From assembly GCF_902506435.1 (NCBI RefSeq), contig NZ_LR733215.1:3764161-3828160 (forward strand): 64,000 bases of DNA. The letters run 5' to 3'. Made by a program: the position numbers and the translations under genes. The notes under the pieces were generated by a model. It was not told the DNA's origin. It saw only the letters and a list, made by a program, of their open reading frames with translations, and searched no databases. Positions 42,331-50,350 of the stretch are shown piece after piece. The first letter of the stretch is position 1. Each line of letters starts with the position of its first letter. This DNA is from Nocardioides sp. AX2bis (GTDB lineage: Bacteria > Actinomycetota > Actinomycetes > Propionibacteriales > Nocardioidaceae).

Positions 42331-43538
42331 ACCTCGTCCTCCATCTCGTGCGGGACCGGCACCGTGGCGGCGACGGCAGGAACGTGGTCGGTGGGAGCAG
42401 GGGTCAGCCCCAGCTCGGCGAGGATCGCCGCCGTGTGCTCCCCGACGCCCGGGACAGGATCGAGGCGCGGTTCGTCCCCGTCCGGCATCGCAGGTGGCAG
42501 CAGCTGTCGCAGCATGCCCACGGGGGAGCCGACCTCGCGCCACCGGTCCCGCGCCGCGAGCTGGGGGTGCTCGGCCAAGCCGGCGAGGTCGCGCAGTCGC
42601 GCGTTGGCGATGCCTGCGGACTCGAGTCGCTCCAGCAGCTGGTCGGCTGCCGCGTCGGCGAAGGCGGCCTCGACCAACACGGTCAGGTCGTCGCGGTGCC
42701 TGACGCGTAACGAGTTGGTGCTGAACCGGGGATCGGCGGCGAGCGCGCCGTCGCCGAGCACGGTCTCGCAGAAGACCACCCATTCACGTTCGTTCTGGAT
42801 GCCGAGGAACACCCGCTCCCCGTTAGCGCAGGCGAACGGCCCGTACGGCGCGATCGCAGCGTGGGCCGCACCCGAGCGCTGCGGCGGGCGCCCGCCGTAG
42901 GTCGCGAAGTTGAGGGGGAACCCCATCCACTCGGCCAGCGCCTCCAGCATGGAGACCTCGATCGTGGCGCCTGAGCCGGTGCGCAGACGGCGAATCACCG
43001 CCGAGAGGACCCCGCTGTAGGCGTACATCCCGGCGGCGATGTCGGCGACCGAGATGCCGACCTTGCTCGGCTCTTCGGGGGTGCCAGTGATCGAGACCAG
43101 GCCCGCCTCGCACTGGACAAGCAGGTCGTAGGCCTTCTTGGTCGTGTACGGCCCGCCGTCGCCGTAACCGGAGATCGACACGTGCACGAGCCCGGGGTGC
43201 CGGGTGCGCAACGTGTCGGCGTCGAGGCCGAGTCGGCGGGCCGCGCCGGGCGCGAGGTTCTGCACGAAGACGTCTGCCCGCGCGACGAGCTCGCGCAGCG
43301 CGGCACTGCCTTCCTCGCTCTTGAGGTCGAGGGCGATGGACTCCTTCGAGCGGTTAAGCCACACGAAGTGGCTGGACAACCCGCGCACGGTCTCGTCGTA
43401 ACCCCGGGCGAAGTCACCCGCGCCAGGCCGCTCGACCTTGATCACCCTGGCGCCCAGATCGGCGAGCTGTCGGGTGGCGAAAGGAGCGGCCACAGCTTGC
43501 TCGAGCGACACCACGGTGATCCCGTCGAGTGGTAGCAC
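42327..43538 (-). CDS. CaiB/BaiF family III CoA-transferase, probable itaconate CoA-transferase
   Basis: The GTG at 43538 has GGAGGAGG seven bases upstream and fixes a 403-residue protein. It has the family III landmarks AAPFATRQLADLGARVIKVE (here quoted whole), LDLKSEEG, catalytic Asp138 in KKAYDLLVQ, and WMGFPLNFATYGG. It would move CoA from a donor such as succinyl-CoA to itaconate or another C5 acid, starting the pathway. It is the first gene of the operon, behind a promoter covered by a palindrome. Confidence 0.83.
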   Translation of the reverse strand: MLPLDGITVVSLEQAVAAPFATRQLADLGARVIKVERPGAGDFARGYDETVRGLSSHFVWLNRSKESIALDLKSEEGSAALRELVARADVFVQNLAPGAARRLGLDADTLRTRHPGLVHVSISGYGDGGPYTTKKAYDLLVQCEAGLVSITGTPEEPSKVGISVADIAAGMYAYSGVLSAVIRRLRTGSGATIEVSMLEALAEWMGFPLNFATYGGRPPQRSGAAHAAIAPYGPFACANGERVFLGIQNEREWVVFCETVLGDGALAADPRFSTNSLRVRHRDDLTVLVEAAFADAAADQLLERLESAGIANARLRDLAGLAEHPQLAARDRWREVGSPVGMLRQLLPPAMPDGDEPRLDPVPGVGEHTAAILAELGLTPAPTDHVPAVAATVPVPHEMEDEV

Positions 43539-43567
43539 GTGTGACCTCCTCCTAGTTCTAGCGAATT

Positions 43568-43605
43568 TGTACGGCCATTGTGTGATCTGGCCGTACATGT
43601 GTCAA
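43568..43605 (-). promoter_or_regulatory. Promoter of the C5-dicarboxylate operon with GntR-type operator
   Basis: On the minus strand -35 TTGACA (43600-43605) and -10 CACAAT (43577-43582) are 17 bp apart. Perfect 10-bp arms TGTACGGCCA (43568-43577) and TGGCCGTACA (43588-43597) flank a 10-bp centre and cover the spacer and -10. The core GGCCGTAC recurs before the GntR gene at 46360-46372, which makes that protein the likely repressor. Confidence 0.7.
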
Positions 43606-44051
43606 CGGTCGGGCAACGTCAATTGCGTCTGGATGATCATCGCCGCGAGCCGGCCCTCGGCGTCGTGGACCGAGGTCTGCCAGACCGAGGTCGTACGCCC
43701 CCTGTGCAGCGGCACGCAGGTGCCGCGCACCGTCGTGCCGATCGGCACGGGCCGCAGGAAGTTGCACTTGCTCTCGACCGTCGTGGTGGCGGCCCCCTCG
43801 GGGAGGTTCAGGCTGGCCGCCGTGCCGCCGAGGTTGTCCGCGAAGGCCATGATCGCGCCACCGTGCAGCACGCCGTTGCGGTTGCCCAGCTCCGGCACGA
43901 CATCGAGCTCGGCGACGACCTCCTCGCGGGAGTGCCGCACCAGGCGAAAGCCGAGCGTCCGAGCGAAGGCGGGCTGGCGCTCAGCCACCGCGCGGAGCCG
44001 CGCGGCCTCCTCGACGTCCTCAGGCCCGGTCAGCGGCGTCTGCTCGACCAT
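43602..44051 (-). CDS. PaaI-type hotdog thioesterase
   Basis: The ATG at 44051 is chosen for its AGGAGGAACG box, giving 149 residues. It is a single hotdog domain with the 4HBT motif GVLHGGAIMAFADNLGG and VESKCNFLRPVPIG. It hydrolyses an acyl-CoA, probably to recycle CoA from dead-end thioesters. It overlaps the end of the MFS gene upstream by 32 bp, so both are on one transcript. Its own end contains the -35 of the next operon. Confidence 0.85.
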   Translation of the reverse strand: MVEQTPLTGPEDVEEAARLRAVAERQPAFARTLGFRLVRHSREEVVAELDVVPELGNRNGVLHGGAIMAFADNLGGTAASLNLPEGAATTTVESKCNFLRPVPIGTTVRGTCVPLHRGRTTSVWQTSVHDAEGRLAAMIIQTQLTLPDR

Positions 44052-45288
44052 CGTTCCTCCTGTTGTCACGGATTCTGGGCGTCGAGTACAGCAGCAGTCC
44101 GATCACGACGAGGGCGAGCACCTGGAGCCCCACGACGAAGCCCACGAGGCCCGGCCACCCGGCCCGCTCGAGGGCGAGCCCGCCGGCGGTGCCGCCGATG
44201 CTGCCGCCGGCGTAGTAGGAGAAGAGGTAGAGCGCGGACGCCTGTGCAGGCGCGGTCGTCACCCGGTCACTGAGCCAGCCGCTCGCACTGGAGTGGGCCG
44301 CGAAGAACCCGACGGTGACCAGCACCAACCCAACCAGCACGAGCGGCAGCAGGTCGGGCAGCGAGACCACGGCACCCACCAGCAGCAGGCCGACGCCGCC
44401 CGCCATCACGGGTAGACGGCCGCGACGGTCGCCCAGTGCGCCGGCGGTCGTGGCGCTCACCGCGCCCAGCAGGTAGGCGAGGAAGACCAGGCCCGCCAGG
44501 GTCTGGGTCAGACCGAACGGCTCGGCCAGCAGTCGGAACCCGACGTAGTTGTAGACGGAGATGAACGCCGACATCAGCAGGAAGCTGACCGCGCAGACAC
44601 GTCGGACGCCCGGGTCCGCGAGGTGTCCGAGGAGCTGCCGCAGGAGGACACGCACCGGCTCCCCGGTCAGCGCCTCCCGGCGCGGATCGGGCAGGGTCGC
44701 TCGGAAGCCGAGCACGCAGACGAGGGACACCACGCCGACTGCGGCAAGGGCCCACCTCCATCCCGCGAGGTCGGCCACGACGTTGGCGACGAGCCGCCCG
44801 GACAGTCCGCCGAAGGTGTTGCCGGCGATCAGGATGCCCATCGCCCGCCCTAAGGATCGCGGATCGACCTCGCGAGCGAGATGGGCCATCGCGAGGGCCG
44901 GCACCCCAGCCATCGCAACTCCCTGGAGCGTGCGGATCATCAGCAGCGCCCCGAAGCCCGGCGCGAAGGGGGCGAGCAGGCCGAGCACCGCGGCGGCAGT
45001 CATCGAGACGGTCAGCACGCGCTTGTGGCCCCGGGACTCCACCAGCGCGCTGATGGGCAGGATGGCGAGCGCAAGAGCGCCCGTGGACAACGAGATCGTC
45101 AGGCTGGAGGCGGCGGGTGAGACGTCGTACTCGCTCGCGAACGACGGCAACAGGCCCTGAACTGCGTAGAGCAGGACGAAGGTGCCCGCACCGGCGCACC
45201 ACATCGCCGCGCACAGTCGGCGGAACTCAGGAGTCCCCGCCTCGATCCCTTGGGCGTTCGCCTCTGCGACAGACGGCGACGATCCCAT
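44020..45288 (-). CDS. MFS transporter (YnfM-like)
   Basis: The 422-residue carrier has 12 membrane helices. SLSTGALALAILPISAL, a degenerate loop motif (VESRGHKR) and ALGDRRGR are consistent with the arabinose-efflux/YnfM-type group. It is divergent from a LysR gene with a 14-bp palindrome between them, the usual arrangement for LysR-controlled efflux. Whether it serves the neighbouring C5-acid pathway is not clear. Confidence 0.83.
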   Translation of the reverse strand: MGSSPSVAEANAQGIEAGTPEFRRLCAAMWCAGAGTFVLLYAVQGLLPSFASEYDVSPAASSLTISLSTGALALAILPISALVESRGHKRVLTVSMTAAAVLGLLAPFAPGFGALLMIRTLQGVAMAGVPALAMAHLAREVDPRSLGRAMGILIAGNTFGGLSGRLVANVVADLAGWRWALAAVGVVSLVCVLGFRATLPDPRREALTGEPVRVLLRQLLGHLADPGVRRVCAVSFLLMSAFISVYNYVGFRLLAEPFGLTQTLAGLVFLAYLLGAVSATTAGALGDRRGRLPVMAGGVGLLLVGAVVSLPDLLPLVLVGLVLVTVGFFAAHSSASGWLSDRVTTAPAQASALYLFSYYAGGSIGGTAGGLALERAGWPGLVGFVVGLQVLALVVIGLLLYSTPRIRDNRRNDGRADAADRA

Positions 45289-45325
45289 TCGAACGACGCT
45301 AGGACCGCGCCGTTGATGCGTCCAA

Positions 45326-45339
45326 TGCATGATCGTGCA
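45326..45339. promoter_or_regulatory. LysR-type operator
   Basis: TGCATGATCGTGCA is an imperfect palindrome (12 of 14 bases) in the 66-bp gap between the divergent MFS and LysR genes. ATGCAT recurs at 45355-45360 over the LysR start codon. Position and form fit a LysR binding site. Confidence 0.5.
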
Positions 45340-45354
45340 AGACACAATGCTGTG

Positions 45355-46284
45355 ATGCATGACAAACCAGCACACGCCCTCCTGAGAGACATACCCGCGC
45401 TGGCGGAGTTCACAGTCGTGGCGCGCCGGGAACACGTCACCCGCGCCGCGGAGGAGCTCGGCGTACCGCAGTCGACGCTGAGCAGGAGGATCGCGCGCCT
45501 GGAGAGGGCCATGGGCGTCGCGTTGTTCCACAGGAGTGGTCGTCGACTGGTGCTCACCCGGGCAGGCCGGCAGTTCGCCATCGTGGTCGAGCGCGCGCTC
45601 GTCGATCTCGAGCGGGGCCTGGTCGACGTCACCCGGTCCGTCGACCCGAGCGGCGGCACGGTCGCTCTGGCCTTTCTCAGCACCCTCGGCGTGGCGGTCG
45701 TTCCACGGCTGCTGCGCGAGTTCCGTGCCGACCATCCCGAGCTGCGCTTCCAGCTCGTCCAGGACGGTCACGAGGCCGTGCTCTCCCGGCTGGTCGACGG
45801 TGATGTCGACCTCTGCCTGACCTCCCCCCTCCCCGAGGACGCTGACCTCACCGCGTTGGCGTTGCACCGCCAGCCACTGCGTCTTTCCGTGCCGTCGGAA
45901 CATCCGCTCGCCACGCTCAGCCAGGTGCCGCTCATTGCGGCTGCCGACGAGCCGTTCGTCGGCTTCAAACCGGGGTACGGCATGCGGCGGATCACCGAGG
46001 ACTGGTGCCAACGCGCCGGCTTCACGCCACGTCTGGCGTTCGAGGGTGAGGACGTCGCCACAGTGCGCGGCCTGGTGGCGGCCGGGCTCGGGGTCGCACT
46101 GCTTCCATCCGGGCCGCGGACCGCAGGCACCGTCGACCTCACCGTGGCGGATCTGCCCGTGGCCAGGACCATCGGGCTCGTGCGGGTGACGGACCGGCAG
46201 TTGCCGCCGCCCGCGCAGGCCTTCGACGACTTCCTCGTCGCCCACGCCGAGCGGCTCGTCGCGGAGGCCACGGCCGAGGGCTGA
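45355..46284 (+). CDS. LysR family transcriptional regulator
   Basis: The 309-residue protein starts at the ATG at 45355. Residues 10-70 are the winged HTH (FTVVARREHVTRAAEELGV, then PQSTLSRRIARLE); the rest is the LysR substrate domain with VALAFLSTLG and VAAGLGVALLPSG. It is divergent from the YnfM-like carrier and followed by a terminator, so it is a single gene. The inducer is unknown. Confidence 0.88.
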   Translation: MHDKPAHALLRDIPALAEFTVVARREHVTRAAEELGVPQSTLSRRIARLERAMGVALFHRSGRRLVLTRAGRQFAIVVERALVDLERGLVDVTRSVDPSGGTVALAFLSTLGVAVVPRLLREFRADHPELRFQLVQDGHEAVLSRLVDGDVDLCLTSPLPEDADLTALALHRQPLRLSVPSEHPLATLSQVPLIAAADEPFVGFKPGYGMRRITEDWCQRAGFTPRLAFEGEDVATVRGLVAAGLGVALLPSGPRTAGTVDLTVADLPVARTIGLVRVTDRQLPPPAQAFDDFLVAHAERLVAEATAEG

Positions 46285-46289
46285 TCCGG

Positions 46290-46315
46290 GGGTGAGGCGC
46301 CGTGCGACCTCACCC
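46290..46315 (+). terminator. Terminator after lysR-type gene
   Basis: GGGTGAGG (46290-46297) and CCTCACCC (46308-46315) form a perfect 8-bp stem with a 10-base loop just after the stop codon. Confidence 0.6.
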
Positions 46316-46330
46316 GTCGGGCTGTGATCG

Positions 46331-46373
46331 TTGACACATTGCCGGGTTGCGGTATTCAATTGGCCGTACCAAT
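46331..46373 (+). promoter_or_regulatory. Promoter and operator of the GntR/TRAP unit
   Basis: A -35 TTGACA (46331-46336) is followed 16-18 bp later by TATTCAAT (46353-46360) as -10. The palindrome ATTGG-CCGTA-CCAAT (46359-46373) follows immediately and contains the GGCCGTAC core also found at the C5-dicarboxylate operon promoter. Autoregulation by the GntR protein is expected. Confidence 0.6.
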
Positions 46374-46436
46374 CGGAACATTGTCCGGCCCGCCTGCCGG
46401 CAAATGTCCGATCACGCCGAACCCGCTGGAGGTGCC

Positions 46437-47192
46437 ATGCCCGAGCCCGCCCGCCCCGTCAAGAGCGAGGCGGCGTATCGAGTCCTGGCCGAACAGCTGC
46501 GCCAGGGCATCTTGAGCCAGTCCTTCCCGGAAGGCCGTCTACCGACCGAGGCCGTGCTTGCCCAGACCCATGGGCTGAGCCGACAGACGGTACGGCGGGC
46601 GATGCAGGACCTCGTGGCCGGAGGCATGGTCTACCGGGTCCCGGGGCGCGGCACGTTCGTCGCCGACCATGCCGGTCGCTACCTGCGCCAGTTCGGGTCG
46701 GTCGAGGACCTGATGGGTCTCTCACTGGACACCGAGTTCGAGCTGGTCCGGCCGCTGCGCCGTGGGGTCGACGTCTCGGCAGCCGGCCGGATGCGACTGG
46801 ACAGCGACATGGTGTGGACGGTGGTCTTTCGCCGACTGCACGAGAAGGTGCCGTTCTGCCTGACCACGGTCCACCTCCCGCCCGATGTCGGCCGGCTGCT
46901 GGTCGGCCAGCCCGAGGTGACCGAGCCCGGGATGCGCAGCCAGGTCACCGTGATCGGCCTTCTCGACACCCGGCTCAGCGAACCCATCGCCGATGCCGAG
47001 CAGTCGATCTCCGTCTCGCCGGCCAGCCAGCTCGCCACCGAGCAGCTGCACTGCCAACCGGACCAGGCCCTGCTACGCATCGAACGGACATACACCGACG
47101 CCCGCGGCGGCCCCGTCGAGCTCGCACTGAGTGAGTTCCTGCCCGAGCACTACTCCTACCGCGTCCGCCTCCGCCGCAGCCTGCCGCGGTGA
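46437..47192 (+). CDS. GntR/HutC family transcriptional regulator
   Basis: The ATG at 46437 follows GGAGG by five bases. The 251-residue protein has a GntR winged helix (RLPTEAVLAQTHGLSRQTV and RRAMQDLVAGG; residues 12-72) and a UTRA ligand domain (about 90-245) ending with ERTYTDARGGPVELA. UTRA domains bind small metabolites. Matching operators before its own gene and before the CoA-transferase operon indicate that it controls the whole C5-acid locus. Downstream is the TRAP transporter, 86 bp away. Confidence 0.88.
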   Translation: MPEPARPVKSEAAYRVLAEQLRQGILSQSFPEGRLPTEAVLAQTHGLSRQTVRRAMQDLVAGGMVYRVPGRGTFVADHAGRYLRQFGSVEDLMGLSLDTEFELVRPLRRGVDVSAAGRMRLDSDMVWTVVFRRLHEKVPFCLTTVHLPPDVGRLLVGQPEVTEPGMRSQVTVIGLLDTRLSEPIADAEQSISVSPASQLATEQLHCQPDQALLRIERTYTDARGGPVELALSEFLPEHYSYRVRLRRSLPR

Positions 47193-47278
47193 CGACCGGC
47201 TCCGAACTGCACGCTCCGCTCCGCCGCGAGCGAACCATTCTGCGCAACCCCTGTACCGCCCATTCTGGAGGAAATCCC

Positions 47279-48322
47279 ATGCGAGTCACCCTCACCAGCC
47301 GCAAAGCCCTCGGCACCGCCGCGGTGCTCTCCATCGCGCTCGGCGCCACTGCCTGCGGCGGTGCGCGCAGCGCGGGCGGAGGCGACGGACCGCAGACGAT
47401 CCGCTTCTCCCACGTCGTCGCCGCCGAGACGCCGAAAGGTCAAGCGGCGGAGAAGTTCGCCGAGGTCGTCGACGAGAACTGCGGCGACGAGCTCACCGTC
47501 GAGGTCTACCCGAACTCCGAGCTCTACGGCGACGAGGACGAGCTGCAGGCGCTGCAGTCGGGAGCGGTCCAGATGCTGGCCCCGGCGAGTGCGAAGTTCA
47601 CGACCATCGCGCCGCAGCTGCAGGTACTCGACCTCCCCTTCCTCTTCGACTCCGTCGACGACATCCCGGACATCGTCTCCCCCGATACCGCCGTCGGCCA
47701 GGCGATCTACGAGAACCAGGAGCTCGCCGACCGGAACATCCAGGTGCTCGGTCTCTGGGACAACGGGCTGAAGCAGCTTTCCTCCAACACGGAGATGACA
47801 CAGCCCTCCGACCTGGGTGGACAGCGCTTCCGCATCCAGCCCTCCGACGTTCTCCAGGGCCAGTTCGACCAGTGGGGCGCCGCGACCACCCCGCTGGCGT
47901 TCGCCGAGGTCTACAACGCGCTCCAGCAGGGCGTCATCGACGGGCAGGAGAACCCGTACTCCAACATCGAGTCGCAGAACATGCACACGGTCCAGGAGCA
48001 CATCACCGAGTCAAACCACGGCTACATCGGCTACGTGCAGACCATCAACACCGACTTCTTCGAGTCACTGTCGTCCGAGCTCCAGGACTGCGTCACCACG
48101 GCTTCGGACGAGGCCGCCACCTATAACCGCGAGGTGGCCGCCGACCTGAACGACGAGGCCAAGCAGACCATCATCGACGCCGACACCACCGAGATCACCG
48201 AGCTCACCCCCGAGCAGCGGCAGGCCTTTAAGGACTCCGTGGTCCCGAGCGTCTGGGAGGACTACGCCGACGTCATTGGCCAAGACCTGGTCGACGAACT
48301 GCTCGCCAACGAGCAGGGCTAA
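47279..48322 (+). CDS. dctP: TRAP transporter solute-binding lipoprotein
   Basis: GGAGGAAA precedes the ATG at 47279. The 347-residue protein has a lipoprotein signal ending at Cys26 (GATAC), then a DctP fold with RFSHVVAAETPKGQAA, GGQRFRIQPS (a conserved Arg that holds the ligand carboxylate in this family) and QQGVIDGQENP. It shares only family-level similarity with the DctP at 8182. Expected ligand: itaconate or a related C5 dicarboxylate, from the neighbouring catabolic genes. Confidence 0.88.
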   Translation: MRVTLTSRKALGTAAVLSIALGATACGGARSAGGGDGPQTIRFSHVVAAETPKGQAAEKFAEVVDENCGDELTVEVYPNSELYGDEDELQALQSGAVQMLAPASAKFTTIAPQLQVLDLPFLFDSVDDIPDIVSPDTAVGQAIYENQELADRNIQVLGLWDNGLKQLSSNTEMTQPSDLGGQRFRIQPSDVLQGQFDQWGAATTPLAFAEVYNALQQGVIDGQENPYSNIESQNMHTVQEHITESNHGYIGYVQTINTDFFESLSSELQDCVTTASDEAATYNREVAADLNDEAKQTIIDADTTEITELTPEQRQAFKDSVVPSVWEDYADVIGQDLVDELLANEQG

Positions 48323-48339
48323 ACCACCCCTTCCAGCGC

Positions 48340-48370
48340 ACCGGGGCGGCCTGCCATGGCCGCCCCCGGT
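48340..48370 (+). terminator. Hairpin between dctP and dctQ
   Basis: ACCGGGGCGGCC (48340-48351) pairs with GGCCGCCCCCGGT (48358-48370) with one bulged C and a 6-base loop. Sited after the binding-protein stop, it probably acts as an attenuator or mRNA-stabilising end, so that more binding protein than permease is made. Confidence 0.6.
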
Positions 48371-48393
48371 TGTCACGGCCGACCGGAGGCCCC

Positions 48394-48990
48394 ATGTCCA
48401 CGCTCGACTCCATCCTGCGCAAGGTGGAGAACGTCCTAGCCGCAGGATCACTGGGCGCAGCCGCGTTCCTGGCCATCCTCGCGGTCATCCTCAGGACGTT
48501 CTTCAACGAGCTCATCTTCTGGTCCGAGGAGGCGATCATCTACCTGGTCATCTTCTCGACCTTCCTCGGCGCCGTGATCACGCTTCGCCACAACGAGCAC
48601 GTCAACGTCGACGTGATCGCGACCTTCCTCGGCGACCGCGGCAAGAAGGTGATGGCCGCGATCGCCGCCGTCATCACGCTGGTCTACGTCGGCGCGATCG
48701 GCTGGTTCGCCTGGGTACTGATCTTCGAGCCCGTTTCCAGCGACACCGTCACACCAGCGCTGGGTCTGCCGCTGTGGGTCGTCACCCTGCCCCTCCCGAT
48801 CGGGCTCACGCTGATGTTCGTGCGCACCGTGCAGGTCCTCGTCCGGTTGGCGCGCGGCCACGATCCGTACCCCCAGGCCGCGAACTCGCTGCTCGAGGCA
48901 GAGGGCGGCGTCGCGCTCGCCCAGCAACAGCTGGACGACGAGCCCCGCCACGACGAACGTCACGACCGGCCTCAGGGAGACACCCGATGA
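48394..48990 (+). CDS. dctQ: TRAP transporter small permease
   Basis: The 198-residue protein has four membrane helices between residues 15 and 155, and the DctQ motif FWSEEAIIYLVIF. GGAGG precedes the ATG. The C-terminal 35 residues are charged and probably cytoplasmic. It ends in an ATGA overlap with dctM. Confidence 0.88.
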   Translation: MSTLDSILRKVENVLAAGSLGAAAFLAILAVILRTFFNELIFWSEEAIIYLVIFSTFLGAVITLRHNEHVNVDVIATFLGDRGKKVMAAIAAVITLVYVGAIGWFAWVLIFEPVSSDTVTPALGLPLWVVTLPLPIGLTLMFVRTVQVLVRLARGHDPYPQAANSLLEAEGGVALAQQQLDDEPRHDERHDRPQGDTR

Positions 48991-50270
48991 GCGTTGCTGC
49001 GATCGCCCTTTTCGTCATCCTCTTCCTGCTGCTCTTCTCCTCCGCGCCGATCGCGGTGGCCCTTGGGCTCTCGACCCTGATCTACTTCTTCTACTTCACG
49101 ACCATCCCGCTCACCCAGGTCCCCGAGACGCTCTTCAACGCGCTCAACACCTTCCCCCTGGTCGCGATCCCGATGTTCGTGCTAGCCGCAACCATCATGA
49201 GTCGGGGCGGCATCAGTGAACGACTGATCAAGGCGGGCTTGGCCGTAGTCGGCCAGTTCCGAGGTGGGTTGGCCATCACCGCCGTCCTGTCGTGCGTCTT
49301 CTTCGCCGCCATCTCGGGCTCCAGCCCCGCGACCGTCGTGGCGGTCGGCACCCTCCTCATCCCCGCCATGATCAACAGTGGCTACGGCAAGGACTTCTCC
49401 ACCGGGCTGATCGCCACCTCGGGGTCGCTAGGAATCCTCCTGCCCCCCTCGATCCCGCTGATCGTCTACGGCATCGCCACCGAGCAGTCGATCGGTGACC
49501 TTTTCATCGCCGGCATCCTTCCCGGCCTCCTGGCCGGGCTGATGCTCCTGCTCATGGTGGTCGTTCTCTCCTGGCGGCGGGGCTACGGCACCGGCGAGCA
49601 CGCCGTCAACATGACGCGCAAGGAGAAGTTCCAAGCACTTCGCGACGCAGTGCTGAGCCTGCTGCTCCCGCTGTTCGTCCTGGGCGGGATCTACGGAGGG
49701 ATCTTCACCCCCACCGAGGCAGCTGCGATGGCAGTCCTCTACGCCTTCCTCGTCTCGTTCTTCGTCTACCGGGAGCTGTCCTTCAAGGACCTCGGCAATA
49801 TCCTGCTGGACTCGTCGCGCGTCTCAGCCATGGTTATGTTCATCATCGCCAACGGCATCCTGTTCTCCTTCGTGCTCACCGCCGAGCGGATCCCGAACGA
49901 CGTGACCGAGGCGCTCATTGCACTCGACCTGCAACCGTGGAGCTTCCTGCTGCTGGTGACAGTCATCCTCCTGATCGCCGGCTGTTTCATGGAGACCTCG
50001 AGCGCCATCCTGATCATCGCGCCCATCCTGCTTCCGATCGCGATGGAGCTCGGGATCGATCCGATCCACCTCGGCATCATCATGGTGATGAACCTCGAGA
50101 TCGGCATGATCACCCCGCCACTCGGCCTCAACCTCTTCGTAGCCAGCGGCCTCTCAGGGATGAGCGTGCTACGCGTGGCCAAGGCCGCCCTCCCGAGCGC
50201 AGCGGTGCTGCTGGTCGCGCTGCTCATCGTGACCTACGTGCCACAGATCAGCCTCGCGCTGGTTAATTAG
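48987..50270 (+). CDS. dctM: TRAP transporter large permease
   Basis: This is a 427-residue DctM with about 12 helices. Motifs include LNTFPLVAIPMFVLAA, AISGSSPATVVAVGTL, LLPPSIPLIVYG, GIFTPTEAAAMA and GMITPPLGLNLFV. It is translated together with DctQ. The acyl-CoA ligase gene follows after 80 bp on the same strand and may be co-transcribed. Confidence 0.92.
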   Translation: MSVAAIALFVILFLLLFSSAPIAVALGLSTLIYFFYFTTIPLTQVPETLFNALNTFPLVAIPMFVLAATIMSRGGISERLIKAGLAVVGQFRGGLAITAVLSCVFFAAISGSSPATVVAVGTLLIPAMINSGYGKDFSTGLIATSGSLGILLPPSIPLIVYGIATEQSIGDLFIAGILPGLLAGLMLLLMVVVLSWRRGYGTGEHAVNMTRKEKFQALRDAVLSLLLPLFVLGGIYGGIFTPTEAAAMAVLYAFLVSFFVYRELSFKDLGNILLDSSRVSAMVMFIIANGILFSFVLTAERIPNDVTEALIALDLQPWSFLLLVTVILLIAGCFMETSSAILIIAPILLPIAMELGIDPIHLGIIMVMNLEIGMITPPLGLNLFVASGLSGMSVLRVAKAALPSAAVLLVALLIVTYVPQISLALVN

Positions 50271-50350
50271 CAGTTCAGGTGGAGCCTTCGTGATCTCTTC
50301 GGTGCAGCGACCGTGCCGCATCGAAGCTTCGAACCGGATGAGGAGCAGGC

